DNA of 64,000 bases from Acidobacteriota bacterium (GTDB lineage: Bacteria; Acidobacteriota; Thermoanaerobaculia; Multivoradales; J023): the NCBI GenBank assembly GCA_029263315.1, contig JAJCXR010000040.1, positions 186,001 through 250,000 on the forward strand, written 5' to 3'. The notes under the pieces were generated by a model. It saw nothing but the letters and a program-made list of their open reading frames with translations, did no database searches and was not told where the DNA came from. Numbering within the stretch: the first letter of the stretch is position 1; every line of letters starts with the position of its first letter. A program made the position numbers and the translations under genes. This document shows, piece after piece, positions 1-10,364 of this stretch.

Positions 1-337
1 CCACCATGGCCCCCACCAACAGGCCGGTGACGTTGTAGATCGAGCCCCAGAATGGCCCGAAGACAAAACCTCCGGCCACCAGCAGAGGACTGACTGGAAT
101 GAAGCCCAAGGGTGTGATGACGACGTAGGCGGCCATCAGGGCCAACGGCGTCCACCATAGGGAGCGCACGTCCTCGAGCAGGCCGATCATCTGCTCTTCG
201 TTGAAGTAGTCCCCCAAAGGAGTCCACAGAATCAACGCCGCTCCCCCCGCCAGCATGGCGACGAGAAGCGACAGCCGCAGCCACACCTTGAAAGGTATTT
301 GGGCCAGTCGGTCCCAAAGACCCCTAGCGATAGACAC
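1..337 (-). CDS. VTT/DedA-like (TVP38/TMEM64) membrane protein, 3' part cut by window edge
   Basis: About 112 residues are visible and the C-terminal part lies outside the window. After a short basic N-terminus there is a hydrophobic helix (LRLSLLVAMLAGGAALILW), then a polar loop, then a second membrane stretch carrying the glycine/proline pattern PVSPLLVAGGFVFGPFWG. That pattern is typical of the VTT (SNARE-associated, PF09335) fold. Members are multi-pass inner-membrane proteins, some of them lipid scramblases or transporters; the substrate here is unknown. The start is a GTG at 337 with GGAAGA seven bases upstream, and a TAA lies in frame further upstream with no ATG between. It is the last visible gene of a minus-strand run that begins at 4231. 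Confidence 0.7.
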   Translation of the reverse strand, partial: MSIARGLWDRLAQIPFKVWLRLSLLVAMLAGGAALILWTPLGDYFNEEQMIGLLEDVRSLWWTPLALMAAYVVITPLGFIPVSPLLVAGGFVFGPFWGSIYNVTGLLVGAMV

Positions 338-394
338 GATCGTCTTCCGGGGTTGGCTGTTCGATGGGGGCCACGATCGGCGGCTGGAAGCAGC

Positions 395-640
395 TTAGGA
401 TGGGTCGCCCAACAGCAGGAACTGCCGCATCTGCTGAGTCAGGACCTTCTGCGCCTCGGGATCCATGAAATTGAGCTTCAGCTCGTTGATGGTCATGACC
501 TCGGCCTTGAGCCACTCTTCCCAACAGGCGGCGCAGATGTTGTTGCGGATCTCTTCCCCCAGGGCTCCACCGTAGGGAATATCGTGATGTGGTGCGGCGG
601 TCTGGCCGCAGCGTGCACAATCGACCGTTGATTTACTCAT
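395..640 (-). CDS. yggX: YggX-like Fe(II)-trafficking / oxidative damage protection protein
   Basis: An 81-residue protein whose body follows the YggX family (PF04362): PYGGALGEEIRNNI, then W40, then an INELKLNFMD block, then QQMRQFLL. YggX proteins protect Fe-S enzymes from oxidation and are thought to traffic iron in the cytoplasm. The oddity is the cysteine set. E. coli YggX has one conserved N-terminal Cys, whereas this protein has C8-x2-C11 and C36-x2-C39, the spacing of a zinc-ribbon or rubredoxin-like site. The ATG at 640 has GGAGG about 11 bases upstream. It lies 37 bases downstream of the UDP-xylose synthase gene and 57 bases before the VTT gene, on the same strand. Confidence 0.75.
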   Translation of the reverse strand: MSKSTVDCARCGQTAAPHHDIPYGGALGEEIRNNICAACWEEWLKAEVMTINELKLNFMDPEAQKVLTQQMRQFLLLGDPS

Positions 641-677
641 GCTGAAATTTGCCTCCAGGGCTTCACGGATTCAGCGC

Positions 678-1631
678 TCAGGGAAGCTTCTGCTGCTCAC
701 TGAGCACTTGGCGAAAATAGTCGAGGGTTTTCCCGAGGCCCTCGTCGAGGGGAACCCGGGGCTCCCAGCCGAGATGTTTCTTGGCCTGGGTGATGTCCGG
801 CTGCCGGGTCTTGGGGTCGTCCACCGGCAACGGTTTGTAGATGATCTCGCTCTGACTGTCGGTGAGCTTCAGAAGGTGCTTGGCGAATTGCAAGATGGTC
901 ATCTCGTGGGGATTGCCGATGTTGGTGGGCTCCGCACGGTCGCTCATCAGCAGACGGTAGATGCCTTCGATCAGATCGTCGACGTAGCAAAAGGAACGGG
1001 TCTGGGAGCCGTCGCCAAAGACTGTCAGCGACTCATGGGTCAACACCTGCTGCGAGAAGGCGGGCACCACTCGGCCGTCGTTGGGCCGCATGCGAGGCCC
1101 GTAGGTATTGAAAATGCGTACGATGCGCGTTTCCAGGCCATGATAGCGGTGGTAGGCCATGACCATGGCCTCGGCGAAGCGTTTGGCTTCGTCGTAGACA
1201 CCCCGCGGCCCCACCGGATTGACGTTGCCCCAGTAGGTTTCCGGTTGCGGATGGATCAACGGATCGCCATAGACCTCGGAGGTGGAGGCCAGCAGGAAGC
1301 GCGCCTTCTTGACCTTGGTGAGGCCCAAGGCGTTGTGCGTCCCCAGGGAACCCACTTTGAGGGTTTGGATAGGGAGCTCTAAGTAGTCGATGGGGCTGGC
1401 CGGTGAGGCAAAATGTAGCACGTAGTCGACATCCTCCTCCACTTCGAAGGGGATGGTGACGTCGTGCTCGATGAAGCGAAAATCCTCCCGCTCCATCAAA
1501 TGCTCGATGTTGCGCCGGGCCCCGGTCAGGAAGTTGTCGATACAAATCACCCGATGGCCTTCGGCCAACAATCGCTCACAGAGGTGAGATCCCAAAAAGC
1601 CTGCCCCACCGGTCACCAGTGCTGTTGTCAT
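678..1631 (-). CDS. uxs: UDP-glucuronate decarboxylase (UDP-xylose synthase), extended SDR
   Basis: A 317-residue extended short-chain dehydrogenase/reductase that converts UDP-glucuronate to UDP-xylose with bound NAD. Seen: the Rossmann motif GGAGFLGS at residues 8-15, TSEVYGDP around 117-124 with the Glu typical of UDP-xylose synthases, and Y146-x3-K150 in [11 protein letters not shown]. The R-x-x-Y-DEAKR surroundings are the hallmark that separates this group from 4-epimerases. The ATG at 1631 was chosen because the protein then starts directly at the nucleotide-binding strand, and because it overlaps the TGA of the upstream UDP-glucose dehydrogenase by four bases (ATGA). That implies translational coupling of two consecutive pathway steps. 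Longer in-frame starts would add a tail with no family similarity. Confidence 0.9.
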   Translation of the reverse strand: MTTALVTGGAGFLGSHLCERLLAEGHRVICIDNFLTGARRNIEHLMEREDFRFIEHDVTIPFEVEEDVDYVLHFASPASPIDYLELPIQTLKVGSLGTHNALGLTKVKKARFLLASTSEVYGDPLIHPQPETYWGNVNPVGPRGVYDEAKRFAEAMVMAYHRYHGLETRIVRIFNTYGPRMRPNDGRVVPAFSQQVLTHESLTVFGDGSQTRSFCYVDDLIEGIYRLLMSDRAEPTNIGNPHEMTILQFAKHLLKLTDSQSEIIYKPLPVDDPKTRQPDITQAKKHLGWEPRVPLDEGLGKTLDYFRQVLSEQQKLP

Positions 1632-2995
1632 TCTGCGTCTCCCGACCCATCCGTCAGTCGGTCGGCCGTGGTGGCGAATTGCTCGCCGACCTCCGGTCGC
1701 CCGATCGAAATATAGCGGAAGCCCTCTTCGACCATGCGAGAGGGCTCGTAGAGGTTGCGTAGATCCACGACCAGGGGCTGCGCCAGGAGACCCTTGAGCC
1801 GCTTCCATTCCAGGGCTCGAAACTCGTTCCATTCGGTGGCGATCACCAGCACATCCGCTCCGTCCGCTACGTCGTACGGATCGCGGCAATAGGTGAGCTG
1901 TGGATACTCCTTACGGCTTTCCTGCATGGCCTCCGGATCATAGGCCCGGATGATGGCGCCGTCGGCCAACAGACCGTCCACCACCGCCAGGGCCGGCGAC
2001 TCCCGGATGTCGTCGGTGTCCGGTTTGAACGATAGACCCAGCAGGCCCACGGTGCACCCTTGGGTGGCTCCCCCCAGGGCTTGGCGGATTTTTTCCGGCA
2101 TGCGCGCCTTGGTGGCATCGTTGGCGGCCAAGACGGCGTCGATGATGCGGAATTTGAGGCCCTTCTGCCGCGCGATCTGCGACACCGCCCGCGTGTCTTT
2201 GGGAAAGCAGGAGCCGCCAAAACCGGGCCCCGGATTCAAGAACAGGGGCCCGATACGACTGTCGAGCCCCATGCCCCGGGCGACCACTTTGACGTCCGCC
2301 CCCCAAGATTCGCAGAGGGCGGCGATTTCGTTGATGAAGGAAATCTTGGTGGCCAAGAAGCCGTTGGAGGCGTATTTGATCAGCTCGGCGCTCTCGACAT
2401 CGGTGACCACAAAGGGCACATCACGATTCTTCAAGGGCTCGTAGATCTTCATCATCATCTCGATGGCCCGGGGGTCCTTGCTGCCGATGACCACCCGGTC
2501 GGGGTGACGAAAATCCTCGATCGCCGAACCCTCGCGCAAGAACTCCGGATTGGAGACCACGGCGAACTCGAATTTGCCGCCGGACTGCTCACGCACCAGC
2601 TCTTCCACTTGCTGGCCGGTGCCGGTGGGGACGGTGCTCTTGGTGACGATGACCTTGTAGCCGTTGATGTGCTGACCGATGGAACGGGCCACGTCATGGA
2701 TGTATTTCAGGTCAGCAGAGCCATCGGGACGGGGCGGCGTTCCGACGGCGATGAAGATCGCCTGTGCCTCTTTGATGGCCGGCTCCAAATGGGTGGTGAA
2801 GCGCAGCCTTTCGTCGGCCATGTTGCGCAGCACCAAGGCCGCCAGACCCGGCTCGAAAATGGGAATTTTGCCATTGCGCAAGGCCTCGACCTTGGCGTGA
2901 TCGATGTCGACTCCGGTCACATCCATGCCGAAGTCCGCCAGACAGGCTCCGGTCACCAAACCGACGTAACCACTACCCACCACACAAATCTTCAT
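1628..2995 (-). CDS. ugd: UDP-glucose 6-dehydrogenase
   Basis: A 455-residue cytoplasmic enzyme that oxidises UDP-glucose to UDP-glucuronate with two NAD+. The N-terminal Rossmann motif [17 protein letters not shown] is at residues 7-23. TKSTVPTGT and [11 protein letters not shown] are family signatures. The central helix is followed by [11 protein letters not shown] with the catalytic Cys near residue 263, and the C-terminal domain has [16 protein letters not shown]. Length fits the TuaD/Ugd group. It feeds both neighbours: the 4-epimerase upstream (3248-4231) and the decarboxylase downstream, whose start overlaps its stop. The products are probably destined for exopolysaccharide or LPS, although no glycosyltransferase for them is visible next to it. 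Confidence 0.95.
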   Translation of the reverse strand: MKICVVGSGYVGLVTGACLADFGMDVTGVDIDHAKVEALRNGKIPIFEPGLAALVLRNMADERLRFTTHLEPAIKEAQAIFIAVGTPPRPDGSADLKYIHDVARSIGQHINGYKVIVTKSTVPTGTGQQVEELVREQSGGKFEFAVVSNPEFLREGSAIEDFRHPDRVVIGSKDPRAIEMMMKIYEPLKNRDVPFVVTDVESAELIKYASNGFLATKISFINEIAALCESWGADVKVVARGMGLDSRIGPLFLNPGPGFGGSCFPKDTRAVSQIARQKGLKFRIIDAVLAANDATKARMPEKIRQALGGATQGCTVGLLGLSFKPDTDDIRESPALAVVDGLLADGAIIRAYDPEAMQESRKEYPQLTYCRDPYDVADGADVLVIATEWNEFRALEWKRLKGLLAQPLVVDLRNLYEPSRMVEEGFRYISIGRPEVGEQFATTADRLTDGSGDAE

Positions 2996-3008
2996 CGTCT
3001 GTCTTTCC

Positions 3009-3251
3009 TCATCTCAACCTTACCGGTCGCTTTATCCCGAGGTCGGCGGCCGCCCGCCTGATGATGTGCTCGACATCTTTAGAGTCAACATCGTGAGAGT
3101 CAACATCGTGAGAATCAACATCGTGAGACGTAACAAGTTGAGCTTCGATTTGTTGCGCCGAGGCCGAGATACGCTGTGAACGACGCCAGTTGGCGCACAC
3201 GCTACCTGAGAAACTCTGCCTGAGAAGATGCACCGCGCCCTTGGGGTTCAT
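3009..3251 (-). CDS. Small ORF with SHDVD repeats between two sugar-nucleotide genes
   Basis: An 80-codon frame whose ATG overlaps the stop of the 4-epimerase gene by four bases (ATGA), and which ends 13 bases before the UDP-glucose dehydrogenase start. The middle holds three SHDVD repeats plus a degenerate SKDVE unit. The end (DVEHIIRRAAADLGIKRPVRLR) looks helical and basic. I recognise no family. For it being a gene: the operon position and the coupled start. Against: the N-terminal half has no visible domain, and the repeats come from a 15-base tandem duplication that would stay open in this frame by its length alone. It could be a short regulatory peptide, a gene remnant or non-coding spacer. 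Confidence 0.3.
   Translation of the reverse strand: MNPKGAVHLLRQSFSGSVCANWRRSQRISASAQQIEAQLVTSHDVDSHDVDSHDVDSKDVEHIIRRAAADLGIKRPVRLR
3083..3127. repeat. 15-bp tandem repeat, three copies
   Basis: Three head-to-tail copies of A(G/A)TCAACATCGTGAG at 3083-3097, 3098-3112 and 3113-3127; only the second base of copy three differs. A degenerate half unit (GACATCTTTAGAG) precedes them. In the minus frame of the small ORF at 3009-3251 each unit encodes SHDVD. The near identity of the copies points to recent slippage duplication. Confidence 0.9.
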
Positions 3252-4231
3252 TCCCGGGAGGCCTGCCTATCTTTGTACCAGGCGACAAAACGTCGCAAGC
3301 CCTGACGGATATCCACCTGGGGCGCATAGCCGAGCAAGCGCTGTGCCTTGCTGACGTCCGCATAGGTGATCGGCACATCTCCGGGCTGTTCGGGAAGATA
3401 CTCGATCACCGGTTCGACAGCAAGCTCGGCCGCCAGCCAGGTGACGAGGTCGCCCAAACGCGTGGTTTCGGCGCCGCCGAGGTTGAAAATCTCGAAACCC
3501 GGGGCCAGGTCCAAGGCCGCCACCACCCCGGCGACGATGTCGTCGATGTAGGTGTAGTCGCGCTGACTATCCCCCTTGCCGAAGAGCGGGATGGGCTCGC
3601 CGCGGGCCAGCAAGTCGGTGAATTTGTGAATCGCCATCTCCGGCCGTTGTGAAGGTCCGTAGACGGTGAAGAAACGCAGACACGCGGTTTTCAGCCCATA
3701 GAGATGATGGTAGTTGAAACACATCAGCTCGCCGCTGCGTTTGGTGGTGGCATAGGGGGAAATCGGCAGGTCGATCGGATCGTCTTCGCTGAATGGCACC
3801 TTGCGGTTGATGCCATAAACCGACGAGGAGGAGCCGAAGATGAACACCTCAGGGCCATGACGGCGAGCCGCTTCGAGCAAATTCAAGGTCCCGATGCAGT
3901 TGACCTCTTCGTAGAGAATGGGCTGCTGCAGACTCGGACGCACCCCGGCCCGCGCCGCCAGGTGGACAACACCGGTCAAGGGCCCCAAGGGGCCACCGCT
4001 AGGCGCTCCGAAGATCTCCTCCACCAACTCGGCATGGCGAATATCCCCCTCCACCAACCGGTAGTCGTCGCGGTCGAGAAAAGGCGCCACATTGTGCCGC
4101 TTACGCTGCGGATCGTAGTAGTCGTTGAAGTCGTCGAGGACCGTGATGCGGTCACCACGGCTCAGTAGCCGTTGCGTCAGGTGGGAGCCGATGAAACCGG
4201 CTCCACCCGTTATCAGGATATGGCTCGCCAT
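3248..4231 (-). CDS. UDP-glucuronate 4-epimerase-type SDR
   Basis: A 327-residue extended SDR. Seen: GGAGFIGSHL at residues 9-18, a DDFNDYYDP segment near 33-41 typical of UDP-glucuronate/UDP-galacturonate 4-epimerases (CapI/LspL group), SSSSVYG at 134-140, and the catalytic Y160-x3-K164 in SPYATTKRSGE. The reaction would be UDP-glucuronate to UDP-galacturonate, using the product of the dehydrogenase encoded 250 bases downstream. UDP-glucose 4-epimerase activity cannot be excluded from sequence alone. It is the first gene of the visible minus-strand run, and its stop overlaps the start of the small repeat-containing ORF. Confidence 0.85.
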   Translation of the reverse strand: MASHILITGGAGFIGSHLTQRLLSRGDRITVLDDFNDYYDPQRKRHNVAPFLDRDDYRLVEGDIRHAELVEEIFGAPSGGPLGPLTGVVHLAARAGVRPSLQQPILYEEVNCIGTLNLLEAARRHGPEVFIFGSSSSVYGINRKVPFSEDDPIDLPISPYATTKRSGELMCFNYHHLYGLKTACLRFFTVYGPSQRPEMAIHKFTDLLARGEPIPLFGKGDSQRDYTYIDDIVAGVVAALDLAPGFEIFNLGGAETTRLGDLVTWLAAELAVEPVIEYLPEQPGDVPITYADVSKAQRLLGYAPQVDIRQGLRRFVAWYKDRQASRE

Positions 4232-4512
4232 GTGTTTGGAATCGTCCCTTGATCGAATCGTTCGCAGCTCTCACAACCCCCGGTGTCTCAGCTTCCGGAT
4301 TCCCTGCTGAAGCCGCCCGGGAGAGTTGCCCTCCAGAGGTAGCAGCACTTGGGCTGCACACCATGGGGAAGGTGTCATAGATCTTTTTCTTTGTACACCT
4401 CTCCAGCGGGTCGAACCTGTGCCAGTTATCAACTTTACCCGGTTACCGACCCGCCGTCGAGCCCGACTTGCCATCCTTCATCTCGGTATCCAGGGTCTCA
4501 GCTTCCAGCCCC

Positions 4513-4950
4513 TCAGCGCCAGCGTCGGGAGGCCAACCAGGCGATGGCATGCAGGGCAGCCAACATCGCCTCGGCCAAGGCCATCCAGAGCAGCCCGACG
4601 CCGCCGCTGGGCTGCCAGGCGGCAAGGCCCAAGATCACGGCACCGCCGGCCCGGGCGAGAATCGCCGCCACGACGTTGCCGGTGTAGGCCACGGGGTCAT
4701 AGGCCGCCAGCAGGTAGACCCAGGCCAAGACGGCCAGCAGCAGGGCCAATAAATGAAGGTAGATGTCCCCACCGGCCGGAAGTTGTTGCAGCGGCAAGGC
4801 AAGCCATTGGCTCAACAGGGTGGGTTGCAGCCAAAGGACGAGGGCCAACAAGAGATCGCAGCCGGCACCGAGCACCAGGCTCAACTTGAGCAGGCGTAGA
4901 AAGTTGTTGTGGGAACGCAGACGGAGCGGCGATAGGGCGGGCTCGAGCAT
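4513..4950 (-). CDS. Small four-helix membrane protein, unknown function
   Basis: A 145-residue protein with four predicted membrane helices: about residues 20-42 (LLKLSLVLGAGCDLLLALVLWL), 66-86, 92-110 and 116-140. The loops are short and the C-terminus is basic (ASRRWR). No catalytic motif is visible. The ATG at 4950 is preceded by GGAGATCCC, a well placed ribosome binding site. The gene stands alone between the sugar-nucleotide run and valS, diverging from valS. I do not recognise a family; small four-helix proteins of this kind are often annotated as hypothetical. Confidence 0.6.
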   Translation of the reverse strand: MLEPALSPLRLRSHNNFLRLLKLSLVLGAGCDLLLALVLWLQPTLLSQWLALPLQQLPAGGDIYLHLLALLLAVLAWVYLLAAYDPVAYTGNVVAAILARAGGAVILGLAAWQPSGGVGLLWMALAEAMLAALHAIAWLASRRWR

Positions 4951-5106
4951 GGGATCTCCGAGAAATTAGACCGTCCTAGTGTATCCAGTTCCGGCCCCGA
5001 GGGTGATGTAGACTAGCGCACCCGTTACCGGCGGCTGAGAGCAACGATGTCCCGGTAGCGCATCACCTTGCATCATTCGCCCCACCGGGGTGTTGGAGAG
5101 ATTTTG

Positions 5107-7800
<2,694 letters not shown>

Positions 7801-7822
7801 CTGGTTCCCGTCCGAGAATACG

Positions 7823-9481
7823 GTGCGGGGCGGGAGCCCTTGGACGCTCGCTGATTCGGATGCTGGGACGTTGAGTCGATGGCGTTCTCTGGGCGCGGGG
7901 GACGCCGGTTTCGGAATCTTGCTGGCGCAGTCCGCCTTGGTCGCCCTCTGCGCCGTCCTGCTCACCCTAGCCATGGTGCGCAACGACGGCACCTTCTCCT
8001 ATTCCCTCGATGACCCCTACATCCACCTAGCCTTCAGTGAGCAACTGGCGGCCGGGCATTTTGGCCTCCATGCGGAGACCTACGCCGCCCCATCGTCGTC
8101 CATTCTGTGGCCCTGGCTGTTGGTACCGGCGGCCGAGACCCCTTGGCACGGCCTGGTGCCCTTGCTGCTCAACGGCCTCGCCCTACTGTGGATTCTCAGC
8201 CTGCTGCGCCAGCTCCTACGGCGTTCAGGATTGATCAGCCAAGAGCACCCCACTGCCTGGCTGGCAGCGGGCCTGTTGCTGCTCGTCAGTTGTGTCTCGA
8301 ACTTGCCCTTCCTGCTATCGACGGGCCTCGAGCACTGCTTACAGGTGGCCTTCGCCTTGGCCCTGCTGCGGGGTTTGCTCGATTTGGAAGACACGGCATC
8401 GCTGGCTCCGGCGAAAACACTGCTACTGCTCTTCGCCATCGTCGTCGGCCCCTTGGTACGTTATGAGTCCCTGTCCCTGAGCGTGGCGGCGATCCTTTTC
8501 CTGCTGTGGCGACGACGGATCGTCTTGGCCGGTTTCGCCGTTCTCTTGACGGCGCTTCCCCTGCTGGGGTTCTCCTGCTTTCTGCTCGAGCTCGGTCTGC
8601 CTCCCCTACCGAGCTCGGTGTTGGTCAAGTCTGGTCTAGCGGGGGCCGTCGACGGTTCCGCGTCTTGGGCCTCGACCGCCGACCTCTTGCTACTCGGCAA
8701 TCTTCGACACTTGCCTGAGATCGCCGGGGCTCGTCAACTGGCCACCCTGCTCGGTGTTCTCTGGGCCACCGCCCTGTGGCGACGCAAACAACAGTCGGCG
8801 GCCTTGCCCCTCTGTCTCGGTCTCGGTGCCTTGGCGCACTTGCTCGTCGGCCGTTTCGCCGCCACGGAACGCTACGAGACCTATCTGCTGACGGTGCTGG
8901 CCATGCTGCTCATCCACCGACTGGGCCCGTCGCTGCGACGGTTGAGCGAGCAACATTCCGCCCCTGGCGTGCTCATCGGCCTAGCCTTGATCGTCATCCC
9001 GTGGCAAGCCAAGTCGCTGCAACTGCTCATCGATACTCCGCAGGCCTGTCACAACATTTACCAACAGCAATACCAGATGCACCGCTTTGTCACCGAGTAC
9101 TACCGCGCCCCGGTGGCGGTCAACGACCTGGGATGGGTGAGCTACCGCAATCCCCATGTCGTCCTCGACCTGTGGGGCGTGGGCGACGAAGCAACACGGC
9201 GGGCCCGCATGCAGAATGATTCCTCCTGGCCAGAGCTGTATGTGAAGCAACACGATGTCGGCGTCGCCATGATCTACGATCGATGGTTTCGCGACCGTGT
9301 CCCCATCGCCTGGCGACCGGTGGCCTACCTGCGCCTGGTGGGCCGCAACATCACCCCAGGCGACTCCATGGTCACCTTCTACGCCACCCGCGACGACAGC
9401 TATCACGAAGCCCTGCGGGCCGTCCGCCGACTGCGGGCCACCCTGCCCCCCGACACCCACATGCGCTTGGCGAGGCGCTGA
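7823..9481 (+). CDS. GT-C-like multi-pass membrane glycosyltransferase candidate
   Basis: A membrane protein of about 552 residues with some ten hydrophobic helices over the first 420 residues and a periplasmic-looking C-terminal domain. After the first helix comes SYSLDDPYIHLAFSEQLAAGH, with D63-D64. An acidic pair in the first outer loop is the usual catalytic or metal site of GT-C glycosyltransferases, which use lipid-phosphate sugars. I cannot name a substrate. The start is uncertain: GTG 7823 avoids overlap with valS, but a TTG at 7871 or an ATG at 7754 inside valS are also in frame, and the first downstream ATG (7973) would remove the first helix. It follows valS by 22 bases on the same strand. 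Confidence 0.65.
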   Translation: MRGGSPWTLADSDAGTLSRWRSLGAGDAGFGILLAQSALVALCAVLLTLAMVRNDGTFSYSLDDPYIHLAFSEQLAAGHFGLHAETYAAPSSSILWPWLLVPAAETPWHGLVPLLLNGLALLWILSLLRQLLRRSGLISQEHPTAWLAAGLLLLVSCVSNLPFLLSTGLEHCLQVAFALALLRGLLDLEDTASLAPAKTLLLLFAIVVGPLVRYESLSLSVAAILFLLWRRRIVLAGFAVLLTALPLLGFSCFLLELGLPPLPSSVLVKSGLAGAVDGSASWASTADLLLLGNLRHLPEIAGARQLATLLGVLWATALWRRKQQSAALPLCLGLGALAHLLVGRFAATERYETYLLTVLAMLLIHRLGPSLRRLSEQHSAPGVLIGLALIVIPWQAKSLQLLIDTPQACHNIYQQQYQMHRFVTEYYRAPVAVNDLGWVSYRNPHVVLDLWGVGDEATRRARMQNDSSWPELYVKQHDVGVAMIYDRWFRDRVPIAWRPVAYLRLVGRNITPGDSMVTFYATRDDSYHEALRAVRRLRATLPPDTHMRLARR

Positions 9482-9658
9482 CCCCGCGCCCCTGGGCGGG
9501 CGAACCCACCCTGCGGGGTGAAGACAGCCGGCACTCAGGATGTGAAAGTGGACAGAGTCCATTCCAGAGGTCGCCCGGCGCAAGGCCAAGATCCGGCATC
9601 GGGCCTTGCGTTGCAGTCAACTACGGCGATCCCACACCACGGAGAAGGAGAGCCCGTC

Positions 9659-10081
9659 ATGGGGAATCACATCGGCCTGCGCCTCGCCTTGATGTCGTCC
9701 AGTCTTTTGATCGCCTTCACCGCCGGCACCGCGACGGCGGAGCCCGAGACCTTCGATGTTGTCGCCGGCCGTTCGACCTTCCGCACCTACTGCACCAGCT
9801 GCCATGGTCCCGAGGCCAAAGGCGATGGCCCCTTGGCGGAATACCTCGACCCCAAACCCGCCAACCTTCGGCAAATCGCCCAACGGGAAGGGGGCGACTT
9901 CCCCGCCGAGACAATGCATCAAGTCGTCGACGGCCGAAAAAAAGTCCGCGGTCACGGCAGTAAGGACATGCCGGTTTGGGGCGACGCCTTCCTAAAAACC
10001 GACTCCACTCCGGACGAGGCCTCGGCCCAGAAACGTATTTCTCAGCTGGTCACCTTCTTGGCCAGCATCCAAGAAGAGTGA
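9659..10081 (+). CDS. Small periplasmic c-type cytochrome (class I)
   Basis: A 140-residue protein with a cleavable signal (residues 1-27, ending TAGTATA before EPE). It has one haem-binding motif, C45-T-S-C48-H49, and a methionine in KDMPVWGD (M104) as the likely second axial ligand. CHGPEAKGDGPLA is characteristic of electron-shuttle cytochromes of the cytochrome_CBB3/C_1 type. The role would be periplasmic electron transfer; no partner oxidase is encoded nearby. ATG 9659 has GGAGAAGGAG nine bases upstream. An upstream in-frame extension to 9518 has no similarity and no signal peptide. Confidence 0.85.
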   Translation: MGNHIGLRLALMSSSLLIAFTAGTATAEPETFDVVAGRSTFRTYCTSCHGPEAKGDGPLAEYLDPKPANLRQIAQREGGDFPAETMHQVVDGRKKVRGHGSKDMPVWGDAFLKTDSTPDEASAQKRISQLVTFLASIQEE

Positions 10082-10095
10082 GCTGAGCGAGACGC

Positions 10096-10235
10096 CAGAG
10101 CCGGTGCCAGGCACCTACGGGACTGTAGAGCCGGTGCCAGGCACCTGCGGGGCTGCGGGACAGATGTCAGAGGCGGTGCCACGTCAGAGACGGTGCCCGT
10201 CAGAGACGGTGCCAGGCACCCGCGGGACTGTAGCT
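10096..10235. repeat. Cluster of GGTGCCAGGCACC palindromes (REP-like)
   Basis: Three exact copies of the 13-base palindrome GGTGCCAGGCACC lie at 10103-10115, 10133-10145 and 10208-10220. The first two share the flank AGAGCC, and the first and third are followed by (C)TACGGGACTGTAG or CCGCGGGACTGTAG. Decayed partial units (GGTGCC) sit near 10175 and 10193. The block directly follows the cytochrome gene. GGTGCC(T/A)GGCACC elements occur scattered between genes in many genomes, often as families mobilised by REP-associated Y1 transposases. No such transposase gene is in this window. Confidence 0.85.
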
Positions 10236-10261
10236 CGGTTTCCCTTACCGGTTAATCCAAC

Positions 10262-10303
10262 GCCAGGACACCAGTCCTGGCGCTTCGCGCCATGCCTGGC
10301 GCA
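10262..10303. repeat. Two short perfect inverted repeats next to the REP-like cluster
   Basis: GCCAGGAC-ACCA-GTCCTGGC (10262-10281) is an eight-base-pair stem with a four-base loop. It is followed by GCGCCA-TGCC-TGGCGC (about 10287-10302). Both carry CCAGG/CCTGG cores like the neighbouring GGTGCCAGGCACC units. They lie just beyond the terminator hairpin of the M4 protease gene when read on the minus strand. Confidence 0.7.
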
Positions 10304-10309
10304 CAACAA

Positions 10310-10339
10310 AGAAAGGGGCCCCCGCAGGAGCCCCTTTCT
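10310..10339 (-). terminator. Rho-independent-type terminator of the M4 protease gene
   Basis: AGAAAGGGGC (10310-10319) pairs perfectly with GCCCCTTTCT (10330-10339) across a ten-base loop. Read on the minus strand, the stem is followed by TTTGTTGTG, a short T-rich tract. It lies 25 bases past the stop of the M4 protease gene. Confidence 0.8.
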
Positions 10340-10364
10340 ACAATCCAAACCTAATCAGTCGATT

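Noticed and set aside
3083..3127. Short regularly spaced repeats that could suggest CRISPR
   Set aside because: The 15-bp units are directly adjacent, with no unique spacers and no cas genes. They are plain tandem repeats.
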